A DNA stretch of 64,000 bases from Muribaculaceae bacterium. GTDB lineage: Bacteria; Bacteroidota; Bacteroidia; Bacteroidales; Muribaculaceae. Position numbers and translations under genes: made by a program. Under the pieces are notes generated by a model that was given only the letters and a program-made list of their open reading frames with translations, was not told the DNA's origin and ran no database searches. Each line of letters opens with the position of its first letter. Position 1 is the first letter of the stretch. The stretch lies in NCBI GenBank assembly GCA_022510405.1, contig JAFLTP010000001.1:89193-153192 (forward strand), given 5' to 3'. Shown one piece after another: positions 35,120 through 43,314 of this stretch.

Positions 35120-35500
35120 CTATCTGATTTCTTTGAAATCAAGTGCATTATATTTTACACCTCCGGCTCCATCCGGGAGAATTTGCACTTTCATCTGTAT
35201 TTTATAGGTCTGTATTTCTCCGTAAGCGTCATTTGTATTGAAATAACAATTCACAACATAAGCACGGTATAATGGGATATATTTACCCTTACAATATGTG
35301 ATTTTCAAAGTTTCAGGCTCCGGAGCAAAGGCTTTTATAGTTTCACGGGCATATTCTTCTGCCAATCCCGGATGTGCATACATTACCGCGATAGCCGGTT
35401 CCTGTCTGTTTGTCTTTGGGTGAATGGCTTGTGCTTTTATTATAAAGCTTCCAAACATTATCAATAAAACACCAATACCAGCTACTATTTTACTCTTCAT
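35120..35500 (-). CDS. Small exported protein
   Basis: 126 aa with a clear signal peptide (KSKIVAGIGVLLIMFGSFI, cleavage likely after AQA). The mature part is a small beta-rich domain. No family recognised. The start overlaps the end of the preceding gene by 11 bases. It is the only exported product of this operon. Confidence 0.68.
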   Translation of the reverse strand: MKSKIVAGIGVLLIMFGSFIIKAQAIHPKTNRQEPAIAVMYAHPGLAEEYARETIKAFAPEPETLKITYCKGKYIPLYRAYVVNCYFNTNDAYGEIQTYKIQMKVQILPDGAGGVKYNALDFKEIR

Positions 35501-35783
35501 CTTCCTTATCTTTAAATTGTAAACCTCGATATTCTTCGTTCATTAACTCTTTACACGCTAATTCCAATTCCATCATTTCACTATCCTTTAATCCAAATAA
35601 AGGAATCCACGCTATTTCTTGTATACCTGATGGCCCCGGTTTTTTAATGAATGGTCTTATTATTCTGATTCTTTCGTTTTTGTCAGCTCTTAAAAAACTC
35701 TTCCATTTATCATTCTCTAAATTTACTATCATAAAATTTGGAGTGACAGCATAATGATATAAGCATCTCACCGCTACTTTCAT
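35490..35783 (-). CDS. Small hypothetical protein, first gene of glycohydrolase operon
   Basis: 97 aa, starts MKVAVRCLYHYAVTP, mixed alpha/beta with an acidic end. No family recognised. An operator (35857) lies about 75 bases upstream and a TAAATTTG box near 35810 fits a -7 element. Confidence 0.62.
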   Translation of the reverse strand: MKVAVRCLYHYAVTPNFMIVNLENDKWKSFLRADKNERIRIIRPFIKKPGPSGIQEIAWIPLFGLKDSEMMELELACKELMNEEYRGLQFKDKEDEE

Positions 35784-35856
35784 AAATTTGTTCTATGTTT
35801 AATTATTATGAAACAAATTTATGTAATTAAGTTTTGGAAAAGTCTAAATTTGTCTG

Positions 35857-35870
35857 TCCATTTAGTCCAT
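35857..35870 (-). promoter_or_regulatory. Element-2 operator copy 10
   Basis: ATGGACTAAATGGA toward the operon starting at 35783; directly follows the terminator of the regulator gene. Confidence 0.62.
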
Positions 35871-35883
35871 ATTCTATATTTAA

Positions 35884-35913
35884 AATAAAAAAAGGTGCCT
35901 TGTTAAAGCACCT
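35884..35913 (-). terminator. Intrinsic terminator of the HTH/beta regulator gene
   Basis: Minus strand AGGTGC tttaacaag GCACCT followed by seven T, 25 bases past the stop at 35938. Confidence 0.8.
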
Positions 35914-35937
35914 CATATAATGTTGCGATATGAATTT

Positions 35938-36492
35938 TTAACCTATTATCTCAATTGAAGTAAGGCCACCTTGCTTTGCAGCATGATAAGCTCCTAAATT
36001 TTCCCCATTTCGTTCAACATTAACAACATATAATTCAAATCCCACTGCAAGTTGACTAATTTCCAGAATATCCCCTTTGACCAAATTCTTTGACCCTGAT
36101 GATTCATTCACGATGAACTTTAAATTCCCCATGTAAGAGGCAAGTATGAGCCTATTGGGATCCCATGTGAACTGTATCTGCGTACCTTGTTGCAAATTCT
36201 CTACGTCTATTGAGTCTACAGGAGTAAATATAGATATATCGGCGTCAGCACCACAATCTTTGAGTAGTAAATCATAATTTTTATAACCCAAGTAATGTGC
36301 GAGAATATCATTGGTGCTCGACCTATGGTTTCTAATTACATCTTCTTTAAACATTCGGCGCAATGTATTATGACTTACAGTCTCACCAAGTTCATCATGG
36401 ATTGCCTGAGAAAGTACACCCAAATCGCTGTCATACTTGATTTCTTTTCCAAGTTTTTCCTCCAACATCTTCAATAATTCCACTTTGTTCAT
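35938..36492 (-). CDS. HTH/beta-domain regulator candidate of element 2
   Basis: 184 aa. The N-terminal 80 residues form a helix-turn-helix-like domain (LSQAIHDELGETVSHNTLRR, then STNDILAHYLGYKNYDLLLK). The C-terminal 100 residues are beta-rich (DADISIFTPVDSI, then repeated strands and KGDILEISQLAVG). Full-length homologue at 49904 in element 1. Its promoter carries the 13-bp operator (36551-36563) with a TAATTTTG -7 box, suggesting autoregulation, and the same operator precedes most units of element 2. I infer that it is the regulator; the ligand sensed by the beta domain is unknown. Family not named with confidence. Confidence 0.72.
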   Translation of the reverse strand: MNKVELLKMLEEKLGKEIKYDSDLGVLSQAIHDELGETVSHNTLRRMFKEDVIRNHRSSTNDILAHYLGYKNYDLLLKDCGADADISIFTPVDSIDVENLQQGTQIQFTWDPNRLILASYMGNLKFIVNESSGSKNLVKGDILEISQLAVGFELYVVNVERNGENLGAYHAAKQGGLTSIEIIG

Positions 36493-36550
36493 AGCCTTTT
36501 AATTTTAACAGTTGCAAAATTAAGCTTTTAATTTTATATTCACCAGCCTT

Positions 36551-36563
36551 TGGACTAAATGGA
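36551..36563. promoter_or_regulatory. Element-2 operator copy 11, at the regulator's own promoter
   Basis: TGGACTAAATGGA on the plus strand; in the gene direction TCCATTTAGTCCA, then a TGG, 20 bases and TAATTTTG. Orientation is opposite to that at the target genes, as at 49830 in element 1. Confidence 0.62.
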
Positions 36564-36573
36564 CTTAAACACC

Positions 36574-38259
36574 TTATGCCGCCGGTCTAATTAATTCAAT
36601 ATCAGGTTGTCTCAAATTTTTGGGTATTAACATATTTTCAATTAGTTTTTCCAGAACAGGCACTACAATAGAGTTCCCTGCCATCTTTTTTAACTGATTT
36701 GAAGGAATACGGGACCGACATAATATATTAATCCCTTCTTCCGGTACTCCCATTATTCTTAATGCTTCCTGTGGTGTTAAAGCACGTTCTACTACATATT
36801 GATTTGGTTTTAGGTCTCTTATTGCTGTGATTATATCCTTCATATTGGAATTTGATATTTTCCTTCCATTGAAGTAATCCAAATCCTTTGTAAATTCTAA
36901 TAGGTATCCTTCGTATTTCCTTTCAATGAGAATACCACCCTGAACCCATCTTTGTATAGGATGTTTTGGCATTTTTTTAACAGAAAAATTATCAGTTTCC
37001 CAGATTTCGATAACTGCCGGGTGGGGTCTATGTCCAGTTGACAGAGTATTATACCAACATGGATTTGAATTGTTGGCTGCCATTATTGTAGGGAGGCAGC
37101 CATCCTTACATAGTGGAGTAACGAAACGTTTAATTAACTTACCTTTCCTTACTTTACGTGGTTTTACAGGAATGATATCCATAGGATTTTCAAAGTGAAA
37201 TGGAATGGTTTTTATATAAGCGGAATAGAAGTTACCCTTCAACCCATTTATTTCTGTATATACTTGTTCTACTGTTCGTAATATATCGGACTTTTCCAAT
37301 GGAGTTTCTATAAACTCTTCTAAAATTTCATCTTCATAATTTGATAAAATATCATTCTCCTCCTTGGGAACTTTAGATCTATTTACCTCAAGGTATAAAT
37401 CCTTTACATTTGAAATCCATGATTCAAAATATTCAATCTTTATTACTCTACCTGCAGAATTGGTTATAAAGATATATCGCATATTTCTTTCACTATCATC
37501 AATAGCTAAAAATTTACAATTCCCATATAAGTATCTAAATTGATTTGCCAAAAGAGAAGCATTAATTCTTTCTTTATAAATAATAAGGTTCTGATTTGTT
37601 TCTATCTTACCATTATCATAGTAGATATTGCCGTTGTTAAAATTTATAGTTACTTCCTTCCCTTTAAGTATGGAGCCTAAGTGTCTCATCTCTTTCCAAT
37701 TTCCATAATATAAATTACCTTCGGCAATTACATTTCCTCTGGGTAACCGTATAAATGTTTTCCTATAAATGCCTTTTATCCTTAATCTTTTTTCTATTTT
37801 ATCTATGACATGAAAAATAGATAAGATATGAAATTCGTATTTATTTCCTTCTATTTTCAAATTGATATATTTTGCAGCACGTCTCCAAAATCTCAGGTCT
37901 ATGTTCCTATTATATGTCAGAACTCCAGCTTCACTATTAATAAGTTTGTTAAAATCAACACATTTGAACATAAAATCGGCATGCTTTCGTTTTCGGGTGA
38001 ACGCTTCACGGGCATATAGTTCAACAATCTTTTTTAGTTGCTTTGCTACATCCTTACATGTAAAAGTACCATACATTCTCACAAATGGCATGTCGTTGAA
38101 AAATCTCTCTGCAATAATGTATAACGATAATAAAATTTTGAATAGAATGATTGTTACAGGATTATTCAAGAAATCTTGGTCTTTCCCTAAATAACTGATT
38201 TCTCTCAATTGTGATTTGAGATTGGCTTCCTTTCTTAAATTAGAATTCTTCTTTTTCAT
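36574..38259 (-). CDS. Large second subunit of a split cytosine-5 methyltransferase
   Basis: 561 aa. Only the last 60-70 residues are recognisable: RALTPQEALRIMGVPE (motif IX region) and QLKKMAGNSIVVPVLEKLIE (motif X), which are the C-terminal motifs of C5 methyltransferases. Motifs I-VIII are missing here but present in the adjacent upstream gene (38308-38976). The first ~430 residues are unlike usual target-recognition domains and I do not recognise them. I infer that the two chains assemble into one enzyme, as in the naturally split M.AquI. The N-terminal part may confer specificity or another activity. Confidence 0.75.
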   Translation of the reverse strand: MKKKNSNLRKEANLKSQLREISYLGKDQDFLNNPVTIILFKILLSLYIIAERFFNDMPFVRMYGTFTCKDVAKQLKKIVELYAREAFTRKRKHADFMFKCVDFNKLINSEAGVLTYNRNIDLRFWRRAAKYINLKIEGNKYEFHILSIFHVIDKIEKRLRIKGIYRKTFIRLPRGNVIAEGNLYYGNWKEMRHLGSILKGKEVTINFNNGNIYYDNGKIETNQNLIIYKERINASLLANQFRYLYGNCKFLAIDDSERNMRYIFITNSAGRVIKIEYFESWISNVKDLYLEVNRSKVPKEENDILSNYEDEILEEFIETPLEKSDILRTVEQVYTEINGLKGNFYSAYIKTIPFHFENPMDIIPVKPRKVRKGKLIKRFVTPLCKDGCLPTIMAANNSNPCWYNTLSTGHRPHPAVIEIWETDNFSVKKMPKHPIQRWVQGGILIERKYEGYLLEFTKDLDYFNGRKISNSNMKDIITAIRDLKPNQYVVERALTPQEALRIMGVPEEGINILCRSRIPSNQLKKMAGNSIVVPVLEKLIENMLIPKNLRQPDIELIRPAA

Positions 38260-38307
38260 AATTTTAAATTATTAAATATAAATAGTAAAATATATAGTGT
38301 TAATATT

Positions 38308-38976
38308 TCATGCAGCTTGATTGAACTCAATATAGAATTTGTTAGCGACATTCTTATCAAGCATTTCATCCGGTTTGAGTTTTAACTTCATACCAATGGG
38401 AAACTCAAACTCTTCACTTCCGAGGATTGAAACTAAAAAATATCTCTCCCTATGCTGTGGAATACCAAAATCACGTGCATCTAAAACTTTTTCATAATTA
38501 TTATATCCTAAATTTTTGAGAAAACCTTTCCATTTTTCTAAGTCCTTCTCAAACTTAGGTGATTTAATATTTTTGACATTTTCCATTAACAGATATTTCG
38601 GTCTTTTAGCTATTATAGCCTTTTTACATTCCCATAAAAGAGATGAACGTGTTCCACTTCCTTCTTCAAAACCCGTTTTATTGCCTGAATTTGTGATATC
38701 TTGGCATGGAAATGAATATGTAAATAGCATAAAATCAGAAACCTTTCCCCATTCAATTTTAGATATGTCACCATAATTTTTAATCTTGGTACCATATAAT
38801 TTCTGATAGGCTTTAATTGCCCATTTGTCTATTTCCGAAATTCCAACGTAAGAGAATTTCAACCATGGATAACGTCGGCTCAATATGGATAGAGCTAATT
38901 GTTGAGATCCATAACCCGCAAATGCTTCAAAAACAGATATTTCAGTTTTATAACTTTTAGTATTCATTTGTTTCAA
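38308..38976 (-). CDS. Catalytic subunit of a split cytosine-5 methyltransferase
   Basis: 222 aa carrying motifs I (FEAFAGYGSQ, about 16-25), IV (SFPCQDI, catalytic Cys 91), VI (ENV, 132-134) and VIII (QHRERYF, 174-180), then stopping. The target-recognition and IX-X motifs that make up the last third of normal enzymes are absent and appear at the end of the next gene, 48 bases downstream. There is no frameshift that would rejoin them directly, because the downstream gene has a long extra N-terminal domain. Probably a modification or anti-restriction methyltransferase; no endonuclease partner is adjacent. Confidence 0.85.
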   Translation of the reverse strand: MKQMNTKSYKTEISVFEAFAGYGSQQLALSILSRRYPWLKFSYVGISEIDKWAIKAYQKLYGTKIKNYGDISKIEWGKVSDFMLFTYSFPCQDITNSGNKTGFEEGSGTRSSLLWECKKAIIAKRPKYLLMENVKNIKSPKFEKDLEKWKGFLKNLGYNNYEKVLDARDFGIPQHRERYFLVSILGSEEFEFPIGMKLKLKPDEMLDKNVANKFYIEFNQAA

Positions 38977-39004
38977 ATTAATGTTTCTTCCTTTAACATT
39001 TGTA

Positions 39005-39304
39005 TTAGAATCTTACTTTCTTTTTCTCAACATATTCCCCTTTAAGAGTAATGGTATAATCCCTTGCTTCAAGCCACTTTTTAGCACGGCTCATAATATT
39101 TATAACTTCCCTCGGCTCTTTGCCATCAAATAATTCATCAGAGTCTTTACCCCTATTGTTAAGTGCTTCTATTTTTGCTTGTTTTCGTTCACGCCTACAA
39201 GCATTGATACACTCCTGACAGATTCTATTACGATTAAATCTACCCATTCGGAAGTTAGTTTCCGGTAATTCTCTTTTACAATCGAGACATATCATTGTAT
39301 TCAT
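39005..39304 (-). CDS. Small zinc-finger protein
   Basis: 99 aa. Two CxxC pairs (CLDC at 5-8 and CQEC near 29-32) form a likely zinc ribbon, followed by a basic helix (RRERKQAK). Similar zinc modules occur in phage and island DNA-binding proteins and HNH/endonuclease VII-like proteins, but no HNH histidines are seen. 28 bases upstream of the split methyltransferase operon, so possibly cotranscribed. Confidence 0.65.
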   Translation of the reverse strand: MNTMICLDCKRELPETNFRMGRFNRNRICQECINACRRERKQAKIEALNNRGKDSDELFDGKEPREVINIMSRAKKWLEARDYTITLKGEYVEKKKVRF

Positions 39305-39322
39305 AATTTTTTCTTTTTATTT

Positions 39323-39352
39323 TCCGGAGGGTATTAAACCCTCCGGAGTAAT
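39323..39352 (-). terminator. Intrinsic terminator of 39364-39828
   Basis: CTCCGGAGGGT / ACCCTCCGGA stem with a 5-base loop, followed on the minus strand by AAAATAAAAAG; stable but T-poor. Confidence 0.5.
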
Positions 39353-39363
39353 TAGTAATTTCT

Positions 39364-39828
39364 TTATGCCACTACCCCAAGTGGAAGACTCATAAATGTA
39401 AATAACCGATCCAAAATAGCATCAGCCACCGCTTCATCTATCCCTAAGAGTAGATGTTCATTCTTGAATGCAATGGCTCCCATTGCCAATGCAGACAAAA
39501 TAGACATTGCCAAGTCCCTACCGTTTTCATCAGCCAATTCAAATTCTTTTAGAAACGAATGATTGGCATTTAGTGTTAGTATATAATCATAGTTACTTAC
39601 CTTTCCATTAGCCTTATGCCATCGGTCCACTTCAAATGGTGCAATTCCTTCTTCTTTGGAAATCGCGAACATTACCCTGTAATCTGTTTCGCAGAAATGT
39701 AGATTTGTTTGGGCGATAATCTCTCTTCCCATGTAGTCTTTTTGACCTACATACACTGTGGGGCTTTCTTTGAATCCCTTTTTACTCTTTTGCCGGTTTC
39801 CTTTGAAACCCTTTTTAGCTTTCTTCAT
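39364..39828 (-). CDS. Hypothetical protein with basic repeated N-terminus
   Basis: 154 aa. The N-terminus repeats KKGFKGN/KKGFKES, giving a strongly basic tail, then a globular part with DENGRDLAMSILSALAMGAIA, which may be a helical core. No family recognised. It is 33 bases downstream of the excisionase-like gene and likely in the same transcript. Confidence 0.6.
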   Translation of the reverse strand: MKKAKKGFKGNRQKSKKGFKESPTVYVGQKDYMGREIIAQTNLHFCETDYRVMFAISKEEGIAPFEVDRWHKANGKVSNYDYILTLNANHSFLKEFELADENGRDLAMSILSALAMGAIAFKNEHLLLGIDEAVADAILDRLFTFMSLPLGVVA

Positions 39829-39861
39829 AAAAAATGAATTTAGTTGTTAAATAACTTATAA

Positions 39862-40170
39862 TTAAGCGGCTGAAATGCCGAATGTTTCTATGAATTGTTC
39901 TATTTCTTTCTTTTTGAATAGCACATTTTTCCCAATTTGATAATAAGGAAAGAGCCTCTTATCTCTATATCTCAGTATAGTTCGTTCAGACACATGTAAT
40001 AAGTCGGCAACTTCCTTAATTCCAAGCCAAGCATTAGAGTCTTCCTTATTATTATTCTCATGAACAATGGAGATGAGATAATCAATTTTAGAATTTAGAG
40101 TATCCCATTCTTCTTTCGGAATGAACACCATTCCGTTGATCCTGTTCTTATTTTCGTTATGTGTAGACAT
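39862..40170 (-). CDS. Excisionase-like HTH_17 protein (MerR-type winged helix)
   Basis: 102 aa. The C-terminal 55 residues WLGIKEVADLLHVSERTILR ... PYYQIGKNVLFKKKEIEQFI are the classic HTH_17/excisionase pattern. Such proteins accompany tyrosine integrases and control excision or gene expression in Bacteroidales islands. The integrase itself is at the far end of the element. A hairpin-plus-six-T structure directly abuts the start codon (about 40173-40205). Confidence 0.88.
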   Translation of the reverse strand: MSTHNENKNRINGMVFIPKEEWDTLNSKIDYLISIVHENNNKEDSNAWLGIKEVADLLHVSERTILRYRDKRLFPYYQIGKNVLFKKKEIEQFIETFGISAA

Positions 40171-40483
40171 TAAAAAACCGGGACTAAGGCTTGGTTTTCC
40201 TTTAATCTCGGTTGCAAAGCAATGAAGAATAAATGTATTATGTTAGACAGGGAAAATGTTAATTTCTTAAAAAATGTTTACGATGTATTACGCTGATTAT
40301 AAGCATAATATAATTTTTTGAATAATTAAAAATAAGGCAGATATGTAATTTAATGTTATTTTATAATTATTTGTATTTCAACATAATATAATGACAGTTT
40401 AATACCAATGGATTGCAAGTTATTGTTTATAAGATGGTTATAATTATGTCAAATTTCTATTTTGCTTAATGTTATATAGGACA
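40171..40483. other. AT-rich intergenic region with terminator-like leader hairpin
   Basis: 313 bases. On the minus strand AACCGAGATTAAAGG pairs with CCTTAGTCCCGGTT, followed by TTTTTT just before the ATG at 40170; this could end an upstream transcript or attenuate the excisionase gene. The rest is AT-rich with no gene. Confidence 0.45.
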
Positions 40484-41929
40484 TTAATTTTTAATTTTGG
40501 TTTTGAAATTAGATGAGTAACGATTTTTTAATTCTACTGACATTCTCCAAAGTTCTATAGCCTCATCAATGAATTTCTTAAATTCTTTGTTTTCTTTCGA
40601 TGTAGAATCCATATCAAAGTCTCTGTAATGAGAATTGTAATATTGAATATCCAAGTAAAGATTATTTACAATTCCAGTCGTCCATTCATTACCTTTTGCA
40701 GAATTCAGTGTTTCCGCTGTTGCCTTAATCATATATAATGCTTTACGCTTCTGCCGATCTCTGATTTCGAGTCTTCCTTTTACCTTGTTGAGGTTCATAA
40801 AATTTACAAAATATGTACCGCTCACATCTGAGAAGACATTCCCATTAACAACCCTATAAATCTCTGAACATAACCCAATATCAATATAATCTATACCGGA
40901 TTTATTTTGAATTAACTTTCTTTTTTCTTCTTCATTATTCCTGTTCCTATTTCCAGTCCCAAAACTTAATGGCTTATTTATATTATTATTTTCTTGGGGA
41001 GTATTAATTTGGTAGTTATTAATATCAGTTAGAAGGTCCGAGATAATATTTTGCCAAATAGAAAATAATATAACAATATTCTGCCAATTAAATGTACTGA
41101 TGATCTCGTACTCAATGAAGCGGTCAATAATTTTATCGTAATTTATTTTGCCATCTTGGATACAATTGCCAATAATGCCATTCTTTAAAAAGGTTATCCT
41201 TTCATTAATATTTTGAAAAGTTTTATAGAAGGAACCCCTTTTATCAGAAAATTCAATACTAAAGTTAGGTGTATGAGAACTGTCTGTTGTGTTCTTACTC
41301 CCAAACAACAAGGTGAGTTGATTATACCATAAATTTAATGCACCGTTTAAACCTGTACATATTTTTAGCATATTCTGTAAATCTTCCTTGGAAGGTATCG
41401 TCTTAAACCCATTCTGTAAGAATTTATAAGATGTGAATACAAAACATCTCAATTCATTTAGATGTGAAATCAACAAATTTGTATCATTAAAGTCTACATC
41501 TATAAAATGTGTAGAGTTATGGGATGTTACCTTTTCCTTGATGACAAACTTCTCGTTTTTGATTTTTTCTTCAATAGTCCTTAAAATGTTACAATAGCGT
41601 GATAGTATTGTTAAACCGGCATTAATTCTATTTATAAAAATATCCGGATTATTCCAGTCAATGTCAAATTTGTAATCGGATGTTTTAAGAGAATCGTTAA
41701 TCTGAGTCACTATTGAAAGTAAAGAACCTAAATTCTCCTTTATCTCAGAAAGAGATATGTCTTTACCATCTTCTAAAACCATAGAAAAGGATATATCTTC
41801 ATATTTATAAAAGAAAGAAACCAATGTTTGAGCATTACTATAGGATATGGGACCCTTAATTCCACCATTGAAGATGGTACTAATTTCTAGAAGTTCGTTA
41901 GATAATTCTTGGTAGTGTGTGGACAGCAT
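40484..41929 (-). CDS. Hypothetical protein at the right end of element 2
   Basis: 481 aa, no family recognised. Helical, Asn-rich, with a flexible Asn/Gln-rich stretch near residues 310-330 (NTPQENNNINKPLSF) separating two parts. The C-terminal part (YIDIGLCSEIYRVVNG) may be a small globular domain. No signal peptide or membrane segment. Its start lies only 24 bases from the arm-site doublet, so it is the terminal gene of the element. Confidence 0.7.
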   Translation of the reverse strand: MLSTHYQELSNELLEISTIFNGGIKGPISYSNAQTLVSFFYKYEDISFSMVLEDGKDISLSEIKENLGSLLSIVTQINDSLKTSDYKFDIDWNNPDIFINRINAGLTILSRYCNILRTIEEKIKNEKFVIKEKVTSHNSTHFIDVDFNDTNLLISHLNELRCFVFTSYKFLQNGFKTIPSKEDLQNMLKICTGLNGALNLWYNQLTLLFGSKNTTDSSHTPNFSIEFSDKRGSFYKTFQNINERITFLKNGIIGNCIQDGKINYDKIIDRFIEYEIISTFNWQNIVILFSIWQNIISDLLTDINNYQINTPQENNNINKPLSFGTGNRNRNNEEEKRKLIQNKSGIDYIDIGLCSEIYRVVNGNVFSDVSGTYFVNFMNLNKVKGRLEIRDRQKRKALYMIKATAETLNSAKGNEWTTGIVNNLYLDIQYYNSHYRDFDMDSTSKENKEFKKFIDEAIELWRMSVELKNRYSSNFKTKIKN

Positions 41930-41952
41930 GATAGATGTCTAAAATTAGAGAC

Positions 41953-41975
41953 TGCACGTAATATGCACGTAAAAA
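41953..41975. repeat. Tandem direct doublet, putative integrase arm sites (element 2 right end)
   Basis: TGCACGTAAT and TGCACGTAAAA, one base apart, about 54-76 bases left of core B. Same orientation and sequence as the pair at 3507-3531. Confidence 0.65.
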
Positions 41976-42025
41976 TTATTAATGGCGATTTAATCGCCTG
42001 ATAATCATTTGATTAAATCGCCATT
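41971..42025 (-). terminator. Intrinsic terminator facing leftward, just beyond att core B
   Basis: Perfect 15-bp stem AATGGCGATTTAATC / GATTAAATCGCCATT with a 15-base loop, followed on the minus strand by AATAATTTTTA. It occupies the same place relative to core B as the hairpins beyond cores A and C. Confidence 0.75.
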
Positions 42026-42041
42026 CTTGTGCCCAGAACAG
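42025..42041. other. Attachment-site core copy B
   Basis: TCTTGTGCCCAGAACAG, identical over 17 bases to 63550-63566 (tRNA-Leu 3' end and two bases beyond). Junction between elements 2 and 1. Confidence 0.8.
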
Positions 42042-42137
42042 TGACTTTTGAACTTGGCAATACTTGGCTTAACTTCTTGATTTTTAGGAATGGTATCAAT
42101 TTAATCTTGTAAAATTATATTGATATTCCCAAGAAAA

Positions 42138-42157
42138 GGTGACCAAATGTGACCAAT
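42138..42157. repeat. Tandem direct doublet, putative integrase arm sites (element 1 left end)
   Basis: GTGACCAAAT followed by GTGACCAAT, about 100 bases right of core B. Matches the doublet at 63467-63486 near core C in sequence and orientation. Confidence 0.65.
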
Positions 42158-42649
42158 CTTATTAAGAGGCTTAACCTCCTATTTTTCCGCCATTGTTTGA
42201 GCTATATTGTTAAAGACATATTGCCTATTTCTAACAATATCATCTGTGTTGTACAGTTACCTATCCAAAACAGAAGTCTCGGAGACATCTCTCAACCAAC
42301 TCGAATGCATCTGTCGAGATATCATCTGCAAATTTAAGAAAAAACCTGAAAATATATCAAATTTGATTACCAATAATTTTTCTTTTTGGAATTAGCAACT
42401 ATAAGGGTAGGATATAACAAAAAGATACACCCATTGAAAGTTATACAATCTTTAATGGGTGTTGTAAATATAATTATATTATTGACTTTCAATCAATCTT
42501 CATACAAATTTAATGAGCATTCATTTCGTCCAAGGGTCCAAATCTGTCGCCATAAGATATTTAGCAAGTACATATTATATAATACAAGAAACACCCATTG
42601 GTAATTATTTAACCTTTATGGGTGTATCTTATATGATATAGTTGTCGAC
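42158..42649. other. Intergenic region with two matching hairpins
   Basis: About 490 bases without a convincing gene. Two hairpins of the same kind occur: ACACCCATT...AATGGGTGT at 42427-42462 and ACACCCATTG...ATGGGTGT at 42591-42625. The second lies about 25 bases past the stop of the leftward gene at 42650 and may terminate it. Short frames at 42149-42395 overlap each other and have no clear start signals. Confidence 0.45.
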
Positions 42650-43168
42650 TCAAAACAAAGGTTCGATAACCTTTTCATATCCCAAATCTTTAATATCACC
42701 AAAATCTTTTAGAGATTGTTCTCTATAAAATTCCTCCCAAGCATTGACTATTCTCTCATCGTCACAAGTATAATCATAGTCCACAGGTTCTTCTCTGAAA
42801 TATTTCCCATGTATTGTGAATTGTCCCGAATTCTTTGGGTCAGAATAATCGAAATATAAATAATGGACAGTCACGTAGGGGAATATTGCCCCCAATTTTA
42901 TTATTATGTTGAGAACTCCTCCTCCGTAAGTATTGAAGACAAATTCTTGCCGATCTTCATCAAAATAGGATTCAAAGGCATACTCCCAACAAAAGTTAAA
43001 CCTCCTATATCTGATACGTTCCGTATCATTATTTTCATCGTAATAGATGATATTGTCTAAATTTAGAACTTCATCATCTTCACAATCTTCTTGTAGAAAC
43101 TCAATTATTTCTTGAATTTCAGTTATCGTTCCGTCAAGTTCAAGGATATTTGTAATTATATTTGCCAT
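42650..43168 (-). CDS. Hypothetical acidic protein, possible YubB-like ferredoxin fold
   Basis: 172 aa, very acidic. The start MANIITNILELDGTITEIQE resembles the first strand-helix of DUF1281/YubB-like proteins of plasmids. It has YFDYSDP and several FxWEYAFE-like aromatic stretches. Assignment is weak. Separate unit; terminator-like hairpin downstream. Confidence 0.55.
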   Translation of the reverse strand: MANIITNILELDGTITEIQEIIEFLQEDCEDDEVLNLDNIIYYDENNDTERIRYRRFNFCWEYAFESYFDEDRQEFVFNTYGGGVLNIIIKLGAIFPYVTVHYLYFDYSDPKNSGQFTIHGKYFREEPVDYDYTCDDERIVNAWEEFYREQSLKDFGDIKDLGYEKVIEPLF

Positions 43169-43314
43169 ACTTTAATATTTTAGGGTAATGTTTTGTATAT
43201 TATAATGTTTAGGGATTGCTCTCCTAACATGATATTTCAGTCTTTTTTCTTTTTCAAGTCATAATTATAATTAAACTATTATGAGCTATCTCAATGATTG
43301 GGATTGTCAAAGTA

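Noticed and set aside
42149..42604. Three short plus-strand frames right of core B
   Set aside because: They overlap one another, include the paired hairpins, and lack start signals or known domains.
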